Positions 18,625-28,716 of a DNA stretch of 64,000 nt are shown one piece after another. Location: positions 1 through 64,000 of the forward strand of contig NZ_ABCP01000018.1 of the NCBI RefSeq assembly GCF_000170835.1. The letters run 5' to 3'. The translations under genes and the position numbers were made by a program. Source of the stretch: Marinobacter algicola DG893 (lineage in GTDB: Bacteria > Pseudomonadota > Gammaproteobacteria > Pseudomonadales > Oleiphilaceae). The notes under the pieces are model-generated. The model was not told where the DNA came from, ran no database searches, and saw only the letters and a list, made by a program, of their open reading frames with translations. How positions within the stretch are numbered: the first letter of the stretch is position 1; each line of letters opens with the position of its first letter.

Positions 18625-20394
18625 TCAGAAGGCCCATACGAAGGGGATCAGGGCGATGGCGGTTGAGCCTACCAGCAGGCTGAGGGGAAAGCCCAGGCGC
18701 ACATAATCCATAAACTGGTAGCGGCCAGGGCCATAGACCATCAGGTTGGTCTGGTACCCCAGCGGCGTAATGAACGACGCGGACGCGGCGAACATCACAG
18801 CCACGGCAAACGGCAGGAAATGCACTCCCAATTGTTCGGACACCGCCAACGCAATGGGAAACATAAGCACTGCTGCTGCGTTGTTGGTAATGACTTCGGT
18901 AAAGGCTGCTGTGAGGATATACACCAACGCCAGCGCCAGCCAGGGCGTCAGCGGGCCGAACAAACCCAGGAGGCTGGTGGCCACCCATTCAGCCCCGCCG
19001 GTTTCCGTCATGGCATTACCCAGTGCAAAGGAAGCCGCAATCACCACCAGCACCGGCAAGTCCACGCTGCGGCGGGCGCGGCTGGCCGTAATACAACCAG
19101 TCACAATCATTGCGCCAGCCGCAAGAAACGCCGCTTCAATAATCTGCAACAGGCCTGAGGCACTGGCCAACACCATCAACAGCAGAATGCCCAAGGCACG
19201 GGGAGCCCGATGAAAATCCGGTGGTGTGGAATCGTTCAGCGCACTGACCAACAGAAAGTCCCGGCGGAAGCGGTACTGCTCAACAAACTGGTGACTGGCT
19301 TCCAACAACAGGGTGTCGCCCATCCGGAAGGTGATGTCGCCCAGCTTGCCGGGTACTCGGTTCCCCTCACGGGAAATGGAGAGAATCGCGGCGTTAAAGC
19401 GCGTACGGAAACGGCTTTCCCGTACGGTCTTCCCCAGAGCTGTGAACTCCTGGCCCAGTACCACTTCTACCAGGCAGCGCTGGTGATTGGCCAGGTCCAG
19501 TTTCTGGATGCTGGCATGGGCAGGTTTCAGGCCCTGAATGCGCCGCAGCTCACTGGCGCATTCCGGCGCGCCCACAAAATACAGCTTATCCTCCGGTTGC
19601 AGCATCCGATCCGGCTCCACCGCCGTAATCAGCCGGCCACCCCGATCGATCTCCGTCAGGTAACCGTAATTCAGTGCGCGCAATCCAGCCTGGGCCACGG
19701 TCTTGCCCACCAACGGGCCTGCGGCATCCACTTCCACTTCTACGCCGTATTCCCGCACCTGCTCCAGCTCCTCCCGCATGCCTCCCCGGTCCGGCAGAAT
19801 CCGAGAAGCCACCAGCACCAGGTAGCATCCGCCCACCACCAACAACGGCACACCTACCCAAGCCAACTCAAACAACCCCAGATTAATCCCCAGGCGCGCC
19901 TGCAGCATACCGTCCACCACCAGGTTGGTACTGGTGCCAATCAACGTGCAGGTACCGCCCAGAATAGCGGCATAGCTCAGGGGCAAGAGAAGACGTGAGG
20001 ATGGAATACCCAGGCGTTGGGCCCAGTCCTGGATAGCAGGGATGAACATCGCAACAACGGCGGTATTATTCATAAAACCGCTAAGGATACCAGTCGGCGC
20101 CAGCATCCGCAGTTGCGCGCCTTTTTCGGTCTTCGGATGCCCGAGAAGTAAACGGGCAATCCACTGAACAGCGCCAGTTTCCTTCAGGCCTGCAGCCACC
20201 ACATAGAGGGTCGCGATGGTAATAACACCCGGATTTGCAAACCCTGCCAACGCATCAACCGGCCCCAGGATGCCGGTAATCAACAGGAACGCCAGGGCCG
20301 CCATCAGCACCAGATCGGCCGACACCCGTGTAATCACCAACGCTGCCAGAACCGAGAACAAGGTAAGCAGTGTAACAATGGCTTCCCACGCCAT
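18625..20394 (-). CDS. SLC13/DASS-family transporter with two RCK_C domains (sulfate uptake)
   Basis: A 589-residue inner-membrane transporter. Two sets of hydrophobic helices flank a cytoplasmic part (about residues 205-375) with two TrkA_C/RCK_C-like domains (GVEVEVDAAGPLVGKTVAQ; VEVVLGQEFTALGKTVRES). Family motifs are GFMNNTAVVAMFIP and GGTCTLIGTSTNL in the first half, with EVITNNAAAVLMFP and ASFITPLGYQTNLMVYGPG in the second. Proteins of this layout often import sulfate with sodium. It lies six bases after cysC (APS kinase), which supports sulfate as substrate and a role in feeding PAPS for glycan sulfation. Exact anion is inference. Confidence 0.87.
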   Translation of the reverse strand: MAWEAIVTLLTLFSVLAALVITRVSADLVLMAALAFLLITGILGPVDALAGFANPGVITIATLYVVAAGLKETGAVQWIARLLLGHPKTEKGAQLRMLAPTGILSGFMNNTAVVAMFIPAIQDWAQRLGIPSSRLLLPLSYAAILGGTCTLIGTSTNLVVDGMLQARLGINLGLFELAWVGVPLLVVGGCYLVLVASRILPDRGGMREELEQVREYGVEVEVDAAGPLVGKTVAQAGLRALNYGYLTEIDRGGRLITAVEPDRMLQPEDKLYFVGAPECASELRRIQGLKPAHASIQKLDLANHQRCLVEVVLGQEFTALGKTVRESRFRTRFNAAILSISREGNRVPGKLGDITFRMGDTLLLEASHQFVEQYRFRRDFLLVSALNDSTPPDFHRAPRALGILLLMVLASASGLLQIIEAAFLAAGAMIVTGCITASRARRSVDLPVLVVIAASFALGNAMTETGGAEWVATSLLGLFGPLTPWLALALVYILTAAFTEVITNNAAAVLMFPIALAVSEQLGVHFLPFAVAVMFAASASFITPLGYQTNLMVYGPGRYQFMDYVRLGFPLSLLVGSTAIALIPFVWAF

Positions 20395-20400
20395 AGGCGC

Positions 20401-21021
20401 TTACGCTCCGTTGGCTTGTGGCGACGTAAAGATCAATTGCCGGTCCAGCAGGTAGCTGATCAAGCGATTTACACAATCATCCACCGACATCTGCGACGTA
20501 TCCAGGCGCACTTCCGGGCGTTCGGGCGACTCATAGGGGGAATCGATACCCGTAAAGTGTTTGATCTTGCCCGCCCGAGCCTTCTCATAGAGGCCCTTCG
20601 GGTCCCGGTCCTCACAAGTCTGAAGCGGGGTATCCATGAACACCTCAACAAACTCACCCGCCGGAAACAGGTTACGCACCAGGCGTCTGTCGCTTGTGAA
20701 GGGTGAAATGAACGCGCTGAGAACAATCACGCCTGAATCGGTAAACAGCTTGCTCACCTCGCCAATACGGCGGATGTTTTCAACCCGGTCTTCATCAGAA
20801 AACCCCAGATCCCTGTTCAGGCCGTGGCGCACGTTGTCTCCATCCAACAGAAAGGTGTGGTAACCGCGCTCAAACAAGGCAACATCCAGCGCATTGGCAA
20901 TGGTGGACTTACCGGAACCACTCAGGCCGGTAAACCACAACAGGCATGGGCTCTGGTTCTTGATGGAAGCGCGGTCCGCGCGGGTGACTTTCTGGTGATG
21001 CCAGACGATATTTTCAGACAT
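20401..21021 (-). CDS. cysC: Adenylylsulfate (APS) kinase
   Basis: Phosphorylates APS at the 3' position to form PAPS, the sulfate donor for both reduction and sulfotransferases. The 206-residue protein has the P-loop GLSGSGKS (32-39), the [16 protein letters not shown] motif, and the C-terminal [11 protein letters not shown] substrate loop. It stands alone, not fused to cysN, and no cysD/cysN is in the window, so APS must come from elsewhere. It is 35 bases after pglF and six before the SLC13 gene. Placement in a glycan operon containing a sulfotransferase suggests PAPS made here serves glycan sulfation. Confidence 0.95.
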   Translation of the reverse strand: MSENIVWHHQKVTRADRASIKNQSPCLLWFTGLSGSGKSTIANALDVALFERGYHTFLLDGDNVRHGLNRDLGFSDEDRVENIRRIGEVSKLFTDSGVIVLSAFISPFTSDRRLVRNLFPAGEFVEVFMDTPLQTCEDRDPKGLYEKARAGKIKHFTGIDSPYESPERPEVRLDTSQMSVDDCVNRLISYLLDRQLIFTSPQANGA

Positions 21022-21056
21022 GAAACAGCAACCTTGCTCTTAAAACTTCTGTTTTC

Positions 21057-23039
21057 CTACACCGACAGTCGATGCACTTTATCATCCTGGCGATCCGCAG
21101 CCACCACATCGGACTGCCCATTGCACCACACCAGGTCCTCCAGGTTGCCGTTGGGCGCGTAACCCGTTTTGGCGTTCTTCAGCACGTCGATAATCGCACC
21201 ACAATCGAAGGCCTGACTGGCCCGCTGCAACTGACTGAGGAAGTCTTCTACCTGCTCCCAGGGCAGGTATACTTCCCTGGCCATCATAATGCGAGGGTGT
21301 GACGTGCCCTGTGGATCGTCACCGATCAAAAGCTCTTCATACAGCTTTTCCCCCGGGCGAAGACCGCTAAAGGTCACCTCAATATCACCGACGGGATTGC
21401 TGTCCGTTTTCTCTTCCAGCCCCATGAGGTGAATCATCTTGCGGGCCAGGTCCGCAATCTTCACCGGCTCGCCCATATCCAACACAAACACCTCGCCACC
21501 CAGGCCAATACTGCCGGCCTGGAGAACCAGTTGGCTGGCTTCAGGAATGGTCATGAAGTAACGGATAATGTCCGGGTGGGTAACGGTAACCGGGCCACCA
21601 TCACGAATCTGATCCCGGAACAGGGGCACCACGGAACCGGAAGAGCCGAGTACATTGCCAAACCGCACCATGGAGAACACCGTCTTGTTCTGCCGCTGCG
21701 CCAGTGCCTGCAGCACCAGCTCCGCCAGCCGCTTGCTGGCCCCCATCACGTTGGTGGGGCGAACAGCCTTATCCGTGGAAATCAGCACAAAGCGCTCAAC
21801 ACCAGCGGCAATAGCCGCTTCCGCCGTGTGCCAGGTGCCAAACACATTGTTCTGCACACCCTCAATCACATTGTGCTCAACCAGCGGCACATGCTTGTAA
21901 GCGGCGGCGTGATAAACCGTCTGTACACCGAACGCCCGCATGGCGGACTCACAGCGGCGGCGGTGGCTCACATTGCCAAGCAGTGGGTGTAGCTCTACCG
22001 CAAGCCCCTCAACACGATTAATGGCGCTCAGTTCCCGCTCAATGGCGTACAGGGAAAACTCGGACTGCTCAAACAGCACCAATGATCGTGGGCGATGGCG
22101 GATAATCTGGCGGCACAGTTCCGAACCAATCGAACCACCGGCACCAGTCACCATCACGGACTTTTGATACAGGCTTTTGGCAACAACAGCCGAATCCGGA
22201 CGAACCGGGTCACGCCCCAGCAGGTCTTCAATCTCCAGATCCCGGATATCGTTTATCCGTGCCTGGCCGGCCACCAGTTCCGACATGGAGGGAACGGTCT
22301 GTACCGGAATGGAAAGCGGCTCCAGTTGCTTCAGCAGGTTCTTGCGGTCAATCTGTGAATGCTCATCCAGCGCCAACAATATCCGCTGTACGCGATACTT
22401 CGGCATGTGCTTGGCGATGTGATTGATGCTGACTACCGGCAAGCCATTGATCATGGATTTGTGGTTTGCCCGGTCAAACGTTACGAAGACCACCGGCCGG
22501 TACTCAGTGCCCTGCTCCAGCGCCGATGCCAGTTGCATGCCGGTTTCACCAGCACCAACGATGGCAACCGCCTCCTTGGCCATCTGTTTAGGGTGGTTCA
22601 CAATCATCCGCACCCCCATACGGGTACCGCTCACAAACAGGAAAGCCAGGGCGCCATAAATGATGGGTACGGAACGGGGGACAAACACTTGCAATAGATA
22701 GCCCAGAATGATCAGGGATACACTGGAGGCAATCACTCCGTAGATGATGGTGAGGAAGGCCCGATCCCCCAGATAGCGGATAACCGCCCGATAAAGCCCG
22801 AGATGGATAAACACTGCGATGGTAAACACCACCGTAATGGCTGCAACCGTCAGTTGCTCGCGGGTAGGCAGCCAAAGGTGCTGTTCCAAGCGCAGAGCAA
22901 AAGCCGCCCAAATCGCGAAAAACAGGAAGAACGCATCTGAAAGAACAGAAACAATCCGCTTTTGGAACCTTGGAAGGTTCAGAAACGCCCTGATTAAAAA
23001 ACTACCGCTTCCACGCTTGGCCGACTTGTCCGTGTTCAC
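21057..23039 (-). CDS. pglF: Membrane UDP-GlcNAc 4,6-dehydratase (PglF/WbpM type)
   Basis: Converts UDP-GlcNAc to the UDP-4-keto-6-deoxy sugar, first step to UDP-diNAcBac. The 660-residue protein has four N-terminal membrane helices (about residues 30-140), a CoA-binding-like Rossmann domain (AIVGAGETGMQLA) and a C-terminal SDR domain (VMVTGAGGSIGSELCRQI). The active site reads STDKAVRPTNVMGASKR: Met replaces the usual SDR Tyr, diagnostic of this large dehydratase group. I use GTG at 23039, with GGAGG seven bases before it and a 4-base overlap with the preceding pglE stop. Its neighbours pglE, pglD and pglC complete the pathway. Confidence 0.93.
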   Translation of the reverse strand: MNTDKSAKRGSGSFLIRAFLNLPRFQKRIVSVLSDAFFLFFAIWAAFALRLEQHLWLPTREQLTVAAITVVFTIAVFIHLGLYRAVIRYLGDRAFLTIIYGVIASSVSLIILGYLLQVFVPRSVPIIYGALAFLFVSGTRMGVRMIVNHPKQMAKEAVAIVGAGETGMQLASALEQGTEYRPVVFVTFDRANHKSMINGLPVVSINHIAKHMPKYRVQRILLALDEHSQIDRKNLLKQLEPLSIPVQTVPSMSELVAGQARINDIRDLEIEDLLGRDPVRPDSAVVAKSLYQKSVMVTGAGGSIGSELCRQIIRHRPRSLVLFEQSEFSLYAIERELSAINRVEGLAVELHPLLGNVSHRRRCESAMRAFGVQTVYHAAAYKHVPLVEHNVIEGVQNNVFGTWHTAEAAIAAGVERFVLISTDKAVRPTNVMGASKRLAELVLQALAQRQNKTVFSMVRFGNVLGSSGSVVPLFRDQIRDGGPVTVTHPDIIRYFMTIPEASQLVLQAGSIGLGGEVFVLDMGEPVKIADLARKMIHLMGLEEKTDSNPVGDIEVTFSGLRPGEKLYEELLIGDDPQGTSHPRIMMAREVYLPWEQVEDFLSQLQRASQAFDCGAIIDVLKNAKTGYAPNGNLEDLVWCNGQSDVVAADRQDDKVHRLSV

Positions 23040-24211
23040 GCGGCTGCCTCCTCCATTACCCGTGCAAGTACCTCGCACGTAAGTTTAATTTCACTGGCAG
23101 TCAATGTTGGATGCACCAGGAACATCAGGCTAGTTTCACCTAGTTCTCTAGCTATCGGTAATCGTTTTGCCGGTGCCATACCTGCATCCTGTATCGCCCT
23201 CTCAAAATACACTTCAGAACAAGAACCGGCAAAACAGGGCACGCCCGCATCGGTAATTTTTGACAGGACTTTATCCCTGTCCCAATTTTCTTTGAGGGCC
23301 GAAGGCTCAACAAAAACATAGCATTTATAGCCTCCGTGACCTATATTTCCCGGTACATCTGGTACTCTAAGTCCGTGGCAATCTTTTGCTGTCTGCCAGA
23401 TAGCTTCACAGCTTGCCCGACGGCGCTCAGTCCAGTCCGGCATGCGCTGCAACTGAATCCGGCCAATGGCTGCCTGCATCTCCGTCATCCGCCAATTGGT
23501 CCCAAAACTTTCATGCAACCAGCGAAAGCCTGGCGGGTGTTCGCGCTTATAGACCGCTTCCCAACTTTTGCCGTGGTCCTTGTAGGACCACATGCGCGAC
23601 CACAGTTTCCGGTCATTAGTGGTCACCATGCCGCCCTCACCACCGGTGGTCATGATCTTGTCCTGACAAAAGGACCAGGCTGCCACCTGCCCCAGGGACC
23701 CAACTGGCTTGCCCTTGTAGGTCGCTCCATGGGCCTGGGCACAGTCCTCAATCACCGATAACCCATGGCGGCAAGCCAGTTCGTTCAGGCCATCCATGTC
23801 ACAAGGCCAACCCGCAAGGTGAACTGCAATAATCGCCTTGGTGTTCCCAGTGATCAGTGGAGCAACCGTCTTAGCTGAAATGCCCTGAGAATCCGCATCC
23901 ACGTCCGCGAACACGGGCCAAGCCCCTGCATTAACAATACACGTTACCGAGGCCAGGAAGGTTCGGGACGTGACAATAACTTCATCACCAGCACCAATGC
24001 CCAGCGCCTTCAAGGCAAGGTCCAAAGCGACCGTGCCATTGGCAACGGCCACAGCAAAGTCGGTTCCGGAAAACCTAGCGAATTCAAGCTCGAACTCGCG
24101 ACACTCATGACCTGTCCAGTAGTTGACACGGTTGGAGAGCAATACACGGGAAACGGCATCGGCCTCTTCAAGAGTGTAGGAGGGCCAAGGAGAAAACGGT
24201 GTGTTAAGCAT
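23036..24211 (-). CDS. pglE: PLP aminotransferase of the DegT/DnrJ/EryC1 family (PglE type)
   Basis: Transfers an amino group from glutamate to C4 of the UDP-4-keto sugar made by PglF. The 391-residue protein has the PLP-binding VANGTVALDLALKALG region, EDCAQAHGATYKG, and the Schiff-base lysine K185 in WSFCQDKIMTTGGEGG. The Cys-Gln before the Lys (instead of the common HP) is typical of some sugar aminotransferases. It follows pglD by 35 bases and overlaps pglF by four. Assignment as PglE instead of another sugar aminotransferase rests on the neighbours pglF, pglD and pglC. Confidence 0.88.
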   Translation of the reverse strand: MLNTPFSPWPSYTLEEADAVSRVLLSNRVNYWTGHECREFELEFARFSGTDFAVAVANGTVALDLALKALGIGAGDEVIVTSRTFLASVTCIVNAGAWPVFADVDADSQGISAKTVAPLITGNTKAIIAVHLAGWPCDMDGLNELACRHGLSVIEDCAQAHGATYKGKPVGSLGQVAAWSFCQDKIMTTGGEGGMVTTNDRKLWSRMWSYKDHGKSWEAVYKREHPPGFRWLHESFGTNWRMTEMQAAIGRIQLQRMPDWTERRRASCEAIWQTAKDCHGLRVPDVPGNIGHGGYKCYVFVEPSALKENWDRDKVLSKITDAGVPCFAGSCSEVYFERAIQDAGMAPAKRLPIARELGETSLMFLVHPTLTASEIKLTCEVLARVMEEAAA

Positions 24212-24246
24212 TAAGACGCCTTTTAATCTACAAGAACTACTGAAAA

Positions 24247-24864
24247 CTAGAGAGGCTTGGCGGGATTACCGGCTACAACTTGGCCGGCAACTACGTTCTG
24301 GAGAACAACGCTTCCCATCCCTACGACTGCTTCATCACCAAGGGAAACCAACTGCCTTACGCAGGCATTTGCGCCAACCCAGACTAGCCGACCTAGAACA
24401 ACACCACCCGCCAAGGTCGCATTGGGGCTCACGTGTATGCATGTGCCCAAACGACAGTCGTGCTCTATGACAGCACCCGTGTTGATAATCGCTCCCGAAC
24501 CAACCATCGTATCTGCATTTATCACCGCATTTGCAAAAACAACGGAACCCAATTCAAGCTTCACATACGAGCTAACGGTTGCAGAGGGATGGATAACAGA
24601 GACAATATTAGCTCCCGCGGCGCTCAGATCTTGGAGTTTCCGATAACGAATGCGGTTGTCGCCAATACCCACCACAACTCCATGGTACTTTTCCAGGTTG
24701 TTTAGAAGTTCCGCAGTACTTCCAACAACAGGCCAGCGACTGTTCGAAGTCAGTTCAGGCCAAGCATCATCGAAAAAACGTATGCCATCCCAACCACTAC
24801 ATTCCGCTGCCTCCGCGACAACTTTTCCATGACCGCTGGCACCAAGAATTGCCAAGCATTTCAT
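24247..24864 (-). CDS. pglD: Sugar-nucleotide N-acetyltransferase (PglD/NeuD family)
   Basis: Acetylates the C4 amino group of the UDP-amino-sugar with acetyl-CoA, completing UDP-N,N'-diacetylbacillosamine. The 205-residue protein has an N-terminal PglD_N domain ([17 protein letters not shown]) and a left-handed beta-helix of hexapeptide repeats, with the catalytic His in [13 protein letters not shown] and the ending AGNPAKPL. Its ATG overlaps the pglC stop by four bases (ATGA). NeuD-type homologues use other sugars; the pgl context decides the call. Confidence 0.92.
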   Translation of the reverse strand: MKCLAILGASGHGKVVAEAAECSGWDGIRFFDDAWPELTSNSRWPVVGSTAELLNNLEKYHGVVVGIGDNRIRYRKLQDLSAAGANIVSVIHPSATVSSYVKLELGSVVFANAVINADTMVGSGAIINTGAVIEHDCRLGTCIHVSPNATLAGGVVLGRLVWVGANACVRQLVSLGDEAVVGMGSVVLQNVVAGQVVAGNPAKPL

Positions 24865-25487
24865 TGATCAGAGTTCCCAGTAAATTTGCTCATGGTTGCT
24901 TCACCTTCGCCGCTTATCCCTTCTCTAGCCAATACTTTCTTTACAGTGAGATAGAGAATTTTTATGTCCAACAGAAAACTCTGATTGTTTACGTACCAAA
25001 CATCCAGTTCGAATCTGTATTCCCAGGAAATAGCGTTTCGACCGTTCACTTGAGCCCATCCCGTAATACCGGGACGCACTTCGTGCCGACGATACTGCTC
25101 TTTTGAATACAACGGCAAGTATTCCATCAGCAAAGGGCGTGGGCCGACCAAACTCATATCACCCTTCAACACATTCCATAGTTCTGGAAGTTCGTCGAGG
25201 CTCGTTGAGCGTAAGAACTGACCAAAAGATGTCATGCGTTCTGAATCTGGCAAGATATTGCCGTGTTCGTCTACAGCATCCTTCATTGTCCTGAACTTGA
25301 CCATCTCAAAAGGTTCACCATGTAGTCCCGGCCTAGTCTGGCGAAAGAACACGGGGCAACCCATAGTCCGGCGTATTTGCAAGGCAAGCAACCCGATAAC
25401 CGGCGCAAAAAACAAAAGCGCAAATGTTGCTGTGACGACATCAAACACCTTTTTCAAGAACAACCACCCTTTATTATCAGTAGTCAC
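24861..25487 (-). CDS. pglC: Initiating phosphoglycosyl transferase (PglC type)
   Basis: Transfers phospho-diNAcBac from UDP to undecaprenyl phosphate, starting the lipid-linked glycan on the inner membrane. The 208-residue protein has the single reentrant hydrophobic helix ([22 protein letters not shown]) and the monotopic catalytic domain: [44 protein letters not shown] and [11 protein letters not shown]. The length matches small PglC enzymes, not the large WbaP/WcaJ type. It starts with GTG at 25487 within the stop of the preceding glycosyltransferase gene, so it may suffer from the frameshift in that gene through lost coupling. Confidence 0.92.
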   Translation of the reverse strand: MTTDNKGWLFLKKVFDVVTATFALLFFAPVIGLLALQIRRTMGCPVFFRQTRPGLHGEPFEMVKFRTMKDAVDEHGNILPDSERMTSFGQFLRSTSLDELPELWNVLKGDMSLVGPRPLLMEYLPLYSKEQYRRHEVRPGITGWAQVNGRNAISWEYRFELDVWYVNNQSFLLDIKILYLTVKKVLAREGISGEGEATMSKFTGNSDQ

Positions 25488-26613
25488 AACTTATAGAAAG
25501 CCACAAAGTAAAACTGCACCAGTGCCTCCTCGAGAATCGACGAAGAAAATTCATCACGCGCCCGCTCAAGTGCCCTGTCCGCAAGCGCCTCTCTTAATTC
25601 TGGCTGCGAAATCATAATGTCCATTTTCTTTGCCAGATCGCTAACCGATCTGGCAGCGTGAAGAAGCCCCGTCCGCCCGTCGATAACTGCATCCGAGATC
25701 CCATAGATGTCAGATGCAACACTGGGAACTCCACAAGCGGCAGCTTCAATAAGTACTGAACCGAAGCCCTCCCTGTGGCTGGGAAGGCAAACTACGTCTG
25801 CAGCGTTGAAATATGCCTCTGGCTCTTTCGTATACCCCACATGAACCAACTTACCTCCGAACTCAGTATCGAAAGCTCTACCTTCGAACATACCAGATTC
25901 GTCAGGCCCAACCACCATCAACGTTGCCGAGGGATACTTACCAGAAATATCACGAAATGCCGAAATAAGTTCAGGCACTCCCTTTTCATCGTTGACCCGG
26001 CCGACAAACAAAAAAACAAAATCATCCTTGCTTAAACCATACCGCTTTCTAATTTCCTTTCCTCTGTCCGGATCAGGTTTAAATCGTTCAGTGTTAACAC
26101 CAGAAATAGAGCCATTTGCCAATACAATTGACTTTTCCGGAAAAACTACATTTTCTTTAAGCAGAAATTGCCGTTGAGACTGACTATCTATCAAAGAACC
26201 TGTAGAAAAGTAATGCACAATCTTATCAAGAGATTTTAAAACCAACGAAACAATCCATCTTTCGTCACCCAAACCTGACCAGTAAAAGTATGATGCCGAA
26301 CTGGCACCTGAGCTATCCAAGCTGCGGTCATTGCCAGTAGCCCGGCTTTCGGAGTAACAGAATGAACTGCATCATAACGATTACTAGCGAAGAGTCTAGC
26401 CAACTTAATGAGTGTCACAAAGTCATGCCAAATATTAATATCCCTATGAATCGGGACGTGAAGCATTTTATTTAATGGCAAGAGCGAATTATACCCGTTA
26501 GGAAAATTTGCTATCAAATCTATATCGTAATACTTGGATAGCGCGTCAATATGCCCACTCAGAAAAGCCACTGCCGTATCTGGTGTAGCAACAACAAAAG
26601 CGATACGTTTCAT
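25484..26613 (-). pseudogene. Frameshifted GT4 glycosyltransferase (PglA-like)
   Basis: Two overlapping frames make one GT-B glycosyltransferase of family 4. The N-terminal part (26613 down to 26236, from MKRIAFVVATPDTAV to DGLFRWF) is the acceptor domain; the C-terminal part in another frame continues with LKSLDKIVHYFSTGSLIDSQ, then VFLFVGRVNDEKGVPEL and SHREGFGSVLIEAAACGVP, the nucleotide-sugar domain with the EX7E motif. The break is at a TTTTAAAA run (26234-26241); one additional T would restore WFLKSLDK. A GT of this kind would add the second sugar to Und-PP-diNAcBac. Either the gene is inactivated or phase-variable, or the base is a sequencing error. Confidence 0.85.
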
Positions 26614-26666
26614 CTAGTTTCCCACGCAAAAATACTCTTAACACTTCAGATAATGTTAACTTATCA

Positions 26667-27572
26667 CTAATCAAGAAAAGTCGGTAAATCAATATTTTTT
26701 ATATACTGAATCTCTTCAATAAGTTTTTCTTTATCCTTAGACCCTAAAAAAGCCCCACTTCTACGATCACGAAGAATAGTAAGTGATCCGAAAACATTGA
26801 GGACTCGAACAACAAAAATTTTTAGGAATGTTAAGATATAACTATATGACTTATCTGCCAATGAAAAGCTTGAACCAGAATCTCTCACTATCGTTCGCAT
26901 CACTTCTCCATAAGCGTTAATTAGCTTTTTCGAAACTACGTTGCCATCTTCACGATAATAATAGAGGGGGTCTTCAATAAAACCAACAAGAAGATCATTT
27001 TTAGCGAAAGCTCTCACCCAGAGATTAGCATCTTGTCCTGTGCGTATATCTTCTCTATAACGGTTCCTCAGGAACCAGTCCCGTTTACCCAAAAGCGAGG
27101 CATGCACAATGCCGGAACTGCCAAGCAATAGCGCTCGAGCAGAAATTACATGAGAATCTGGAACTCCGCGAACTCCAATTGGTTCATCATTGCCTGTTAG
27201 CGAACATATACCCGTAGATACCAAGTCTATCTCTGGTCGAGCAATCAAAACTTCTAATTGACGTTCAATTCTCTTGGGGGAGATCAGATCATCCGCATCC
27301 ATCCGAGCGATGTAATCACTACTAGCCAATTCAGCGATCTGATTCAGACGAGCAGCTAGCCGACAATTTCTCCCGTCCGAGTATACCCTTACTCGAGAAT
27401 CTCTTATTGATCTTGCCAACTCGAGAGACCGATCTGTAGAACCATCGTCAAGCAAAATAAGCTCCCAGTTCTGATGGGATTGCGCAAATACGCTCTTCAC
27501 AGCATCAAGAAGTGTCAATTCAGCATTATAGAAGGGAATACCAATAGTAACTTCCGGAAGTAAAGATTTCAC
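26667..27572 (-). CDS. GT2-family glycosyltransferase
   Basis: A 301-residue GT-A inverting glycosyltransferase. Visible motifs are the nucleotide-binding VTIGIPFYNAE start, LLDDGSTDRSLELA (42-54) and the metal-binding DAD at 92-94 (IARMDADD). The acceptor domain follows (GQDANLWVRAFAKND). It has no long membrane segments. It begins with GTG, its first base shared with the stop of the polymerase gene (TAGTG), so translation is coupled. Lower GC than the flanks. Sugar specificity cannot be told; it should add one residue of the repeat unit on the cytoplasmic face. Confidence 0.9.
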   Translation of the reverse strand: MKSLLPEVTIGIPFYNAELTLLDAVKSVFAQSHQNWELILLDDGSTDRSLELARSIRDSRVRVYSDGRNCRLAARLNQIAELASSDYIARMDADDLISPKRIERQLEVLIARPEIDLVSTGICSLTGNDEPIGVRGVPDSHVISARALLLGSSGIVHASLLGKRDWFLRNRYREDIRTGQDANLWVRAFAKNDLLVGFIEDPLYYYREDGNVVSKKLINAYGEVMRTIVRDSGSSFSLADKSYSYILTFLKIFVVRVLNVFGSLTILRDRRSGAFLGSKDKEKLIEEIQYIKNIDLPTFLD

Positions 27573-28633
27573 TAAACGAGCTCCGAATTAATATTAAAAG
27601 GAACAAGATTACTAAAATTAGTAGTTGTTAATACGAAGTAAGCAATAGCAACGACAACAAAAATAAACGAAAATAGAATTTTTGCTTGCTTGTTACTAAA
27701 GCTCAAAAAAGTCATTGGCCAAAGTAAAATTGCGGCGTGGGAAAAATAGACCGTCAGCCTCAATATACCTGACGGATTCACACCTGAAATGATTGAAGCA
27801 AGGGCAGGCACTAAACCAATGAGATAAATATTCAAAAGGCGTGCATAATATCCTTTTGAGTCATCAACCTTACTTTTAAATAGAAAAAGGAGAACTCCTT
27901 GAGCAAATAAGAATGCAACCTGCACATACCCTCCGCCTTGCCCTCCCTCTCCATACGATGCATATTTAGCATTTATAAGATTCCCAGCAACTTGCGCTAC
28001 CGATGAAAGAAATATAGAAACAACGATCACAGAAAAAACAATAAATAGTATTTCTTTACATCCAACCCTACGCGTTGCCAAAAAATAAAGTGGCAAAGCT
28101 ACTAAGGCAGATGCGTGGAATAAAGTTGCAAGGCTGACCAACGCTAGATAGGAAAGCGCCCTACGCTCCAATAATTTTGGCAAGGCAAAAAAACAGATTG
28201 CTGCAGCAATTCCTTGCCTAGCCCCATTAAAGAAAAATGTATAGGTACCAAAAGCAATAAACACAAAAACAGCGGTTTCATATCGCCTTGTCAAGCGAAT
28301 AGCCGTATAAAAATAACAAAATACAACAATCGAAGCAATACAAATTAAGAGAAAAAGATAAGTATCGCTCAACTGACCAGAAAGGAGAACTAATGCATTG
28401 AAGCCTGGTTCCAACTTGAATTCAAAAATATCATCTACCGTTAATACTTTTTCAAGAAACCCAATATAATTAATTGTATCTGTTCCAACGGACTTATCCC
28501 GAAAACCCGCAAACAAAATTAGCATTAGGGCTACGACAAAAAAACCAAGTTTTTGGACTCCTAAGCCACCATAACGCCGTACAAAATGTAGCAAAAGAGT
28601 AGCATAAAACAAAATAATCAAATAACCGGACAT
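27572..28633 (-). CDS. wzy: EpsG/Wzy-type polysaccharide polymerase
   Basis: A 353-residue inner-membrane protein with about ten hydrophobic segments. The early loop motif FRDKSVGTDTINYIGFLE and NGARQGIAAAICFFAL are characteristic of EpsG-family polymerases, which join flipped lipid-linked repeat units in the periplasm. The start is uncertain: ATG at 28633 (MSGYLIILF) is used; a TTG at 28675 would add 14 residues. Strongly AT-rich and lower in GC than the locus ends, as is common for Wzy genes. Together with wzx and wzz it defines a Wzx/Wzy-dependent pathway. Confidence 0.85.
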   Translation of the reverse strand: MSGYLIILFYATLLLHFVRRYGGLGVQKLGFFVVALMLILFAGFRDKSVGTDTINYIGFLEKVLTVDDIFEFKLEPGFNALVLLSGQLSDTYLFLLICIASIVVFCYFYTAIRLTRRYETAVFVFIAFGTYTFFFNGARQGIAAAICFFALPKLLERRALSYLALVSLATLFHASALVALPLYFLATRRVGCKEILFIVFSVIVVSIFLSSVAQVAGNLINAKYASYGEGGQGGGYVQVAFLFAQGVLLFLFKSKVDDSKGYYARLLNIYLIGLVPALASIISGVNPSGILRLTVYFSHAAILLWPMTFLSFSNKQAKILFSFIFVVVAIAYFVLTTTNFSNLVPFNINSELV

Positions 28634-28716
28634 GAAAATCCAAAACTGATTCCTACAATCACAAAGCTTATCCAATACCTACTGGATAGGAGTCCTAAAA
28701 ATCATAAAATAAATTT

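Noticed and set aside
26234..26241. Programmed -1 ribosomal frameshift in the PglA-like gene
   Set aside because: The heptamer in the reading frame (TGG TTT TAA) does not give a good re-pairing for the slipped tRNA, and no downstream stimulatory hairpin is obvious. A simple base loss or sequence error fits better.
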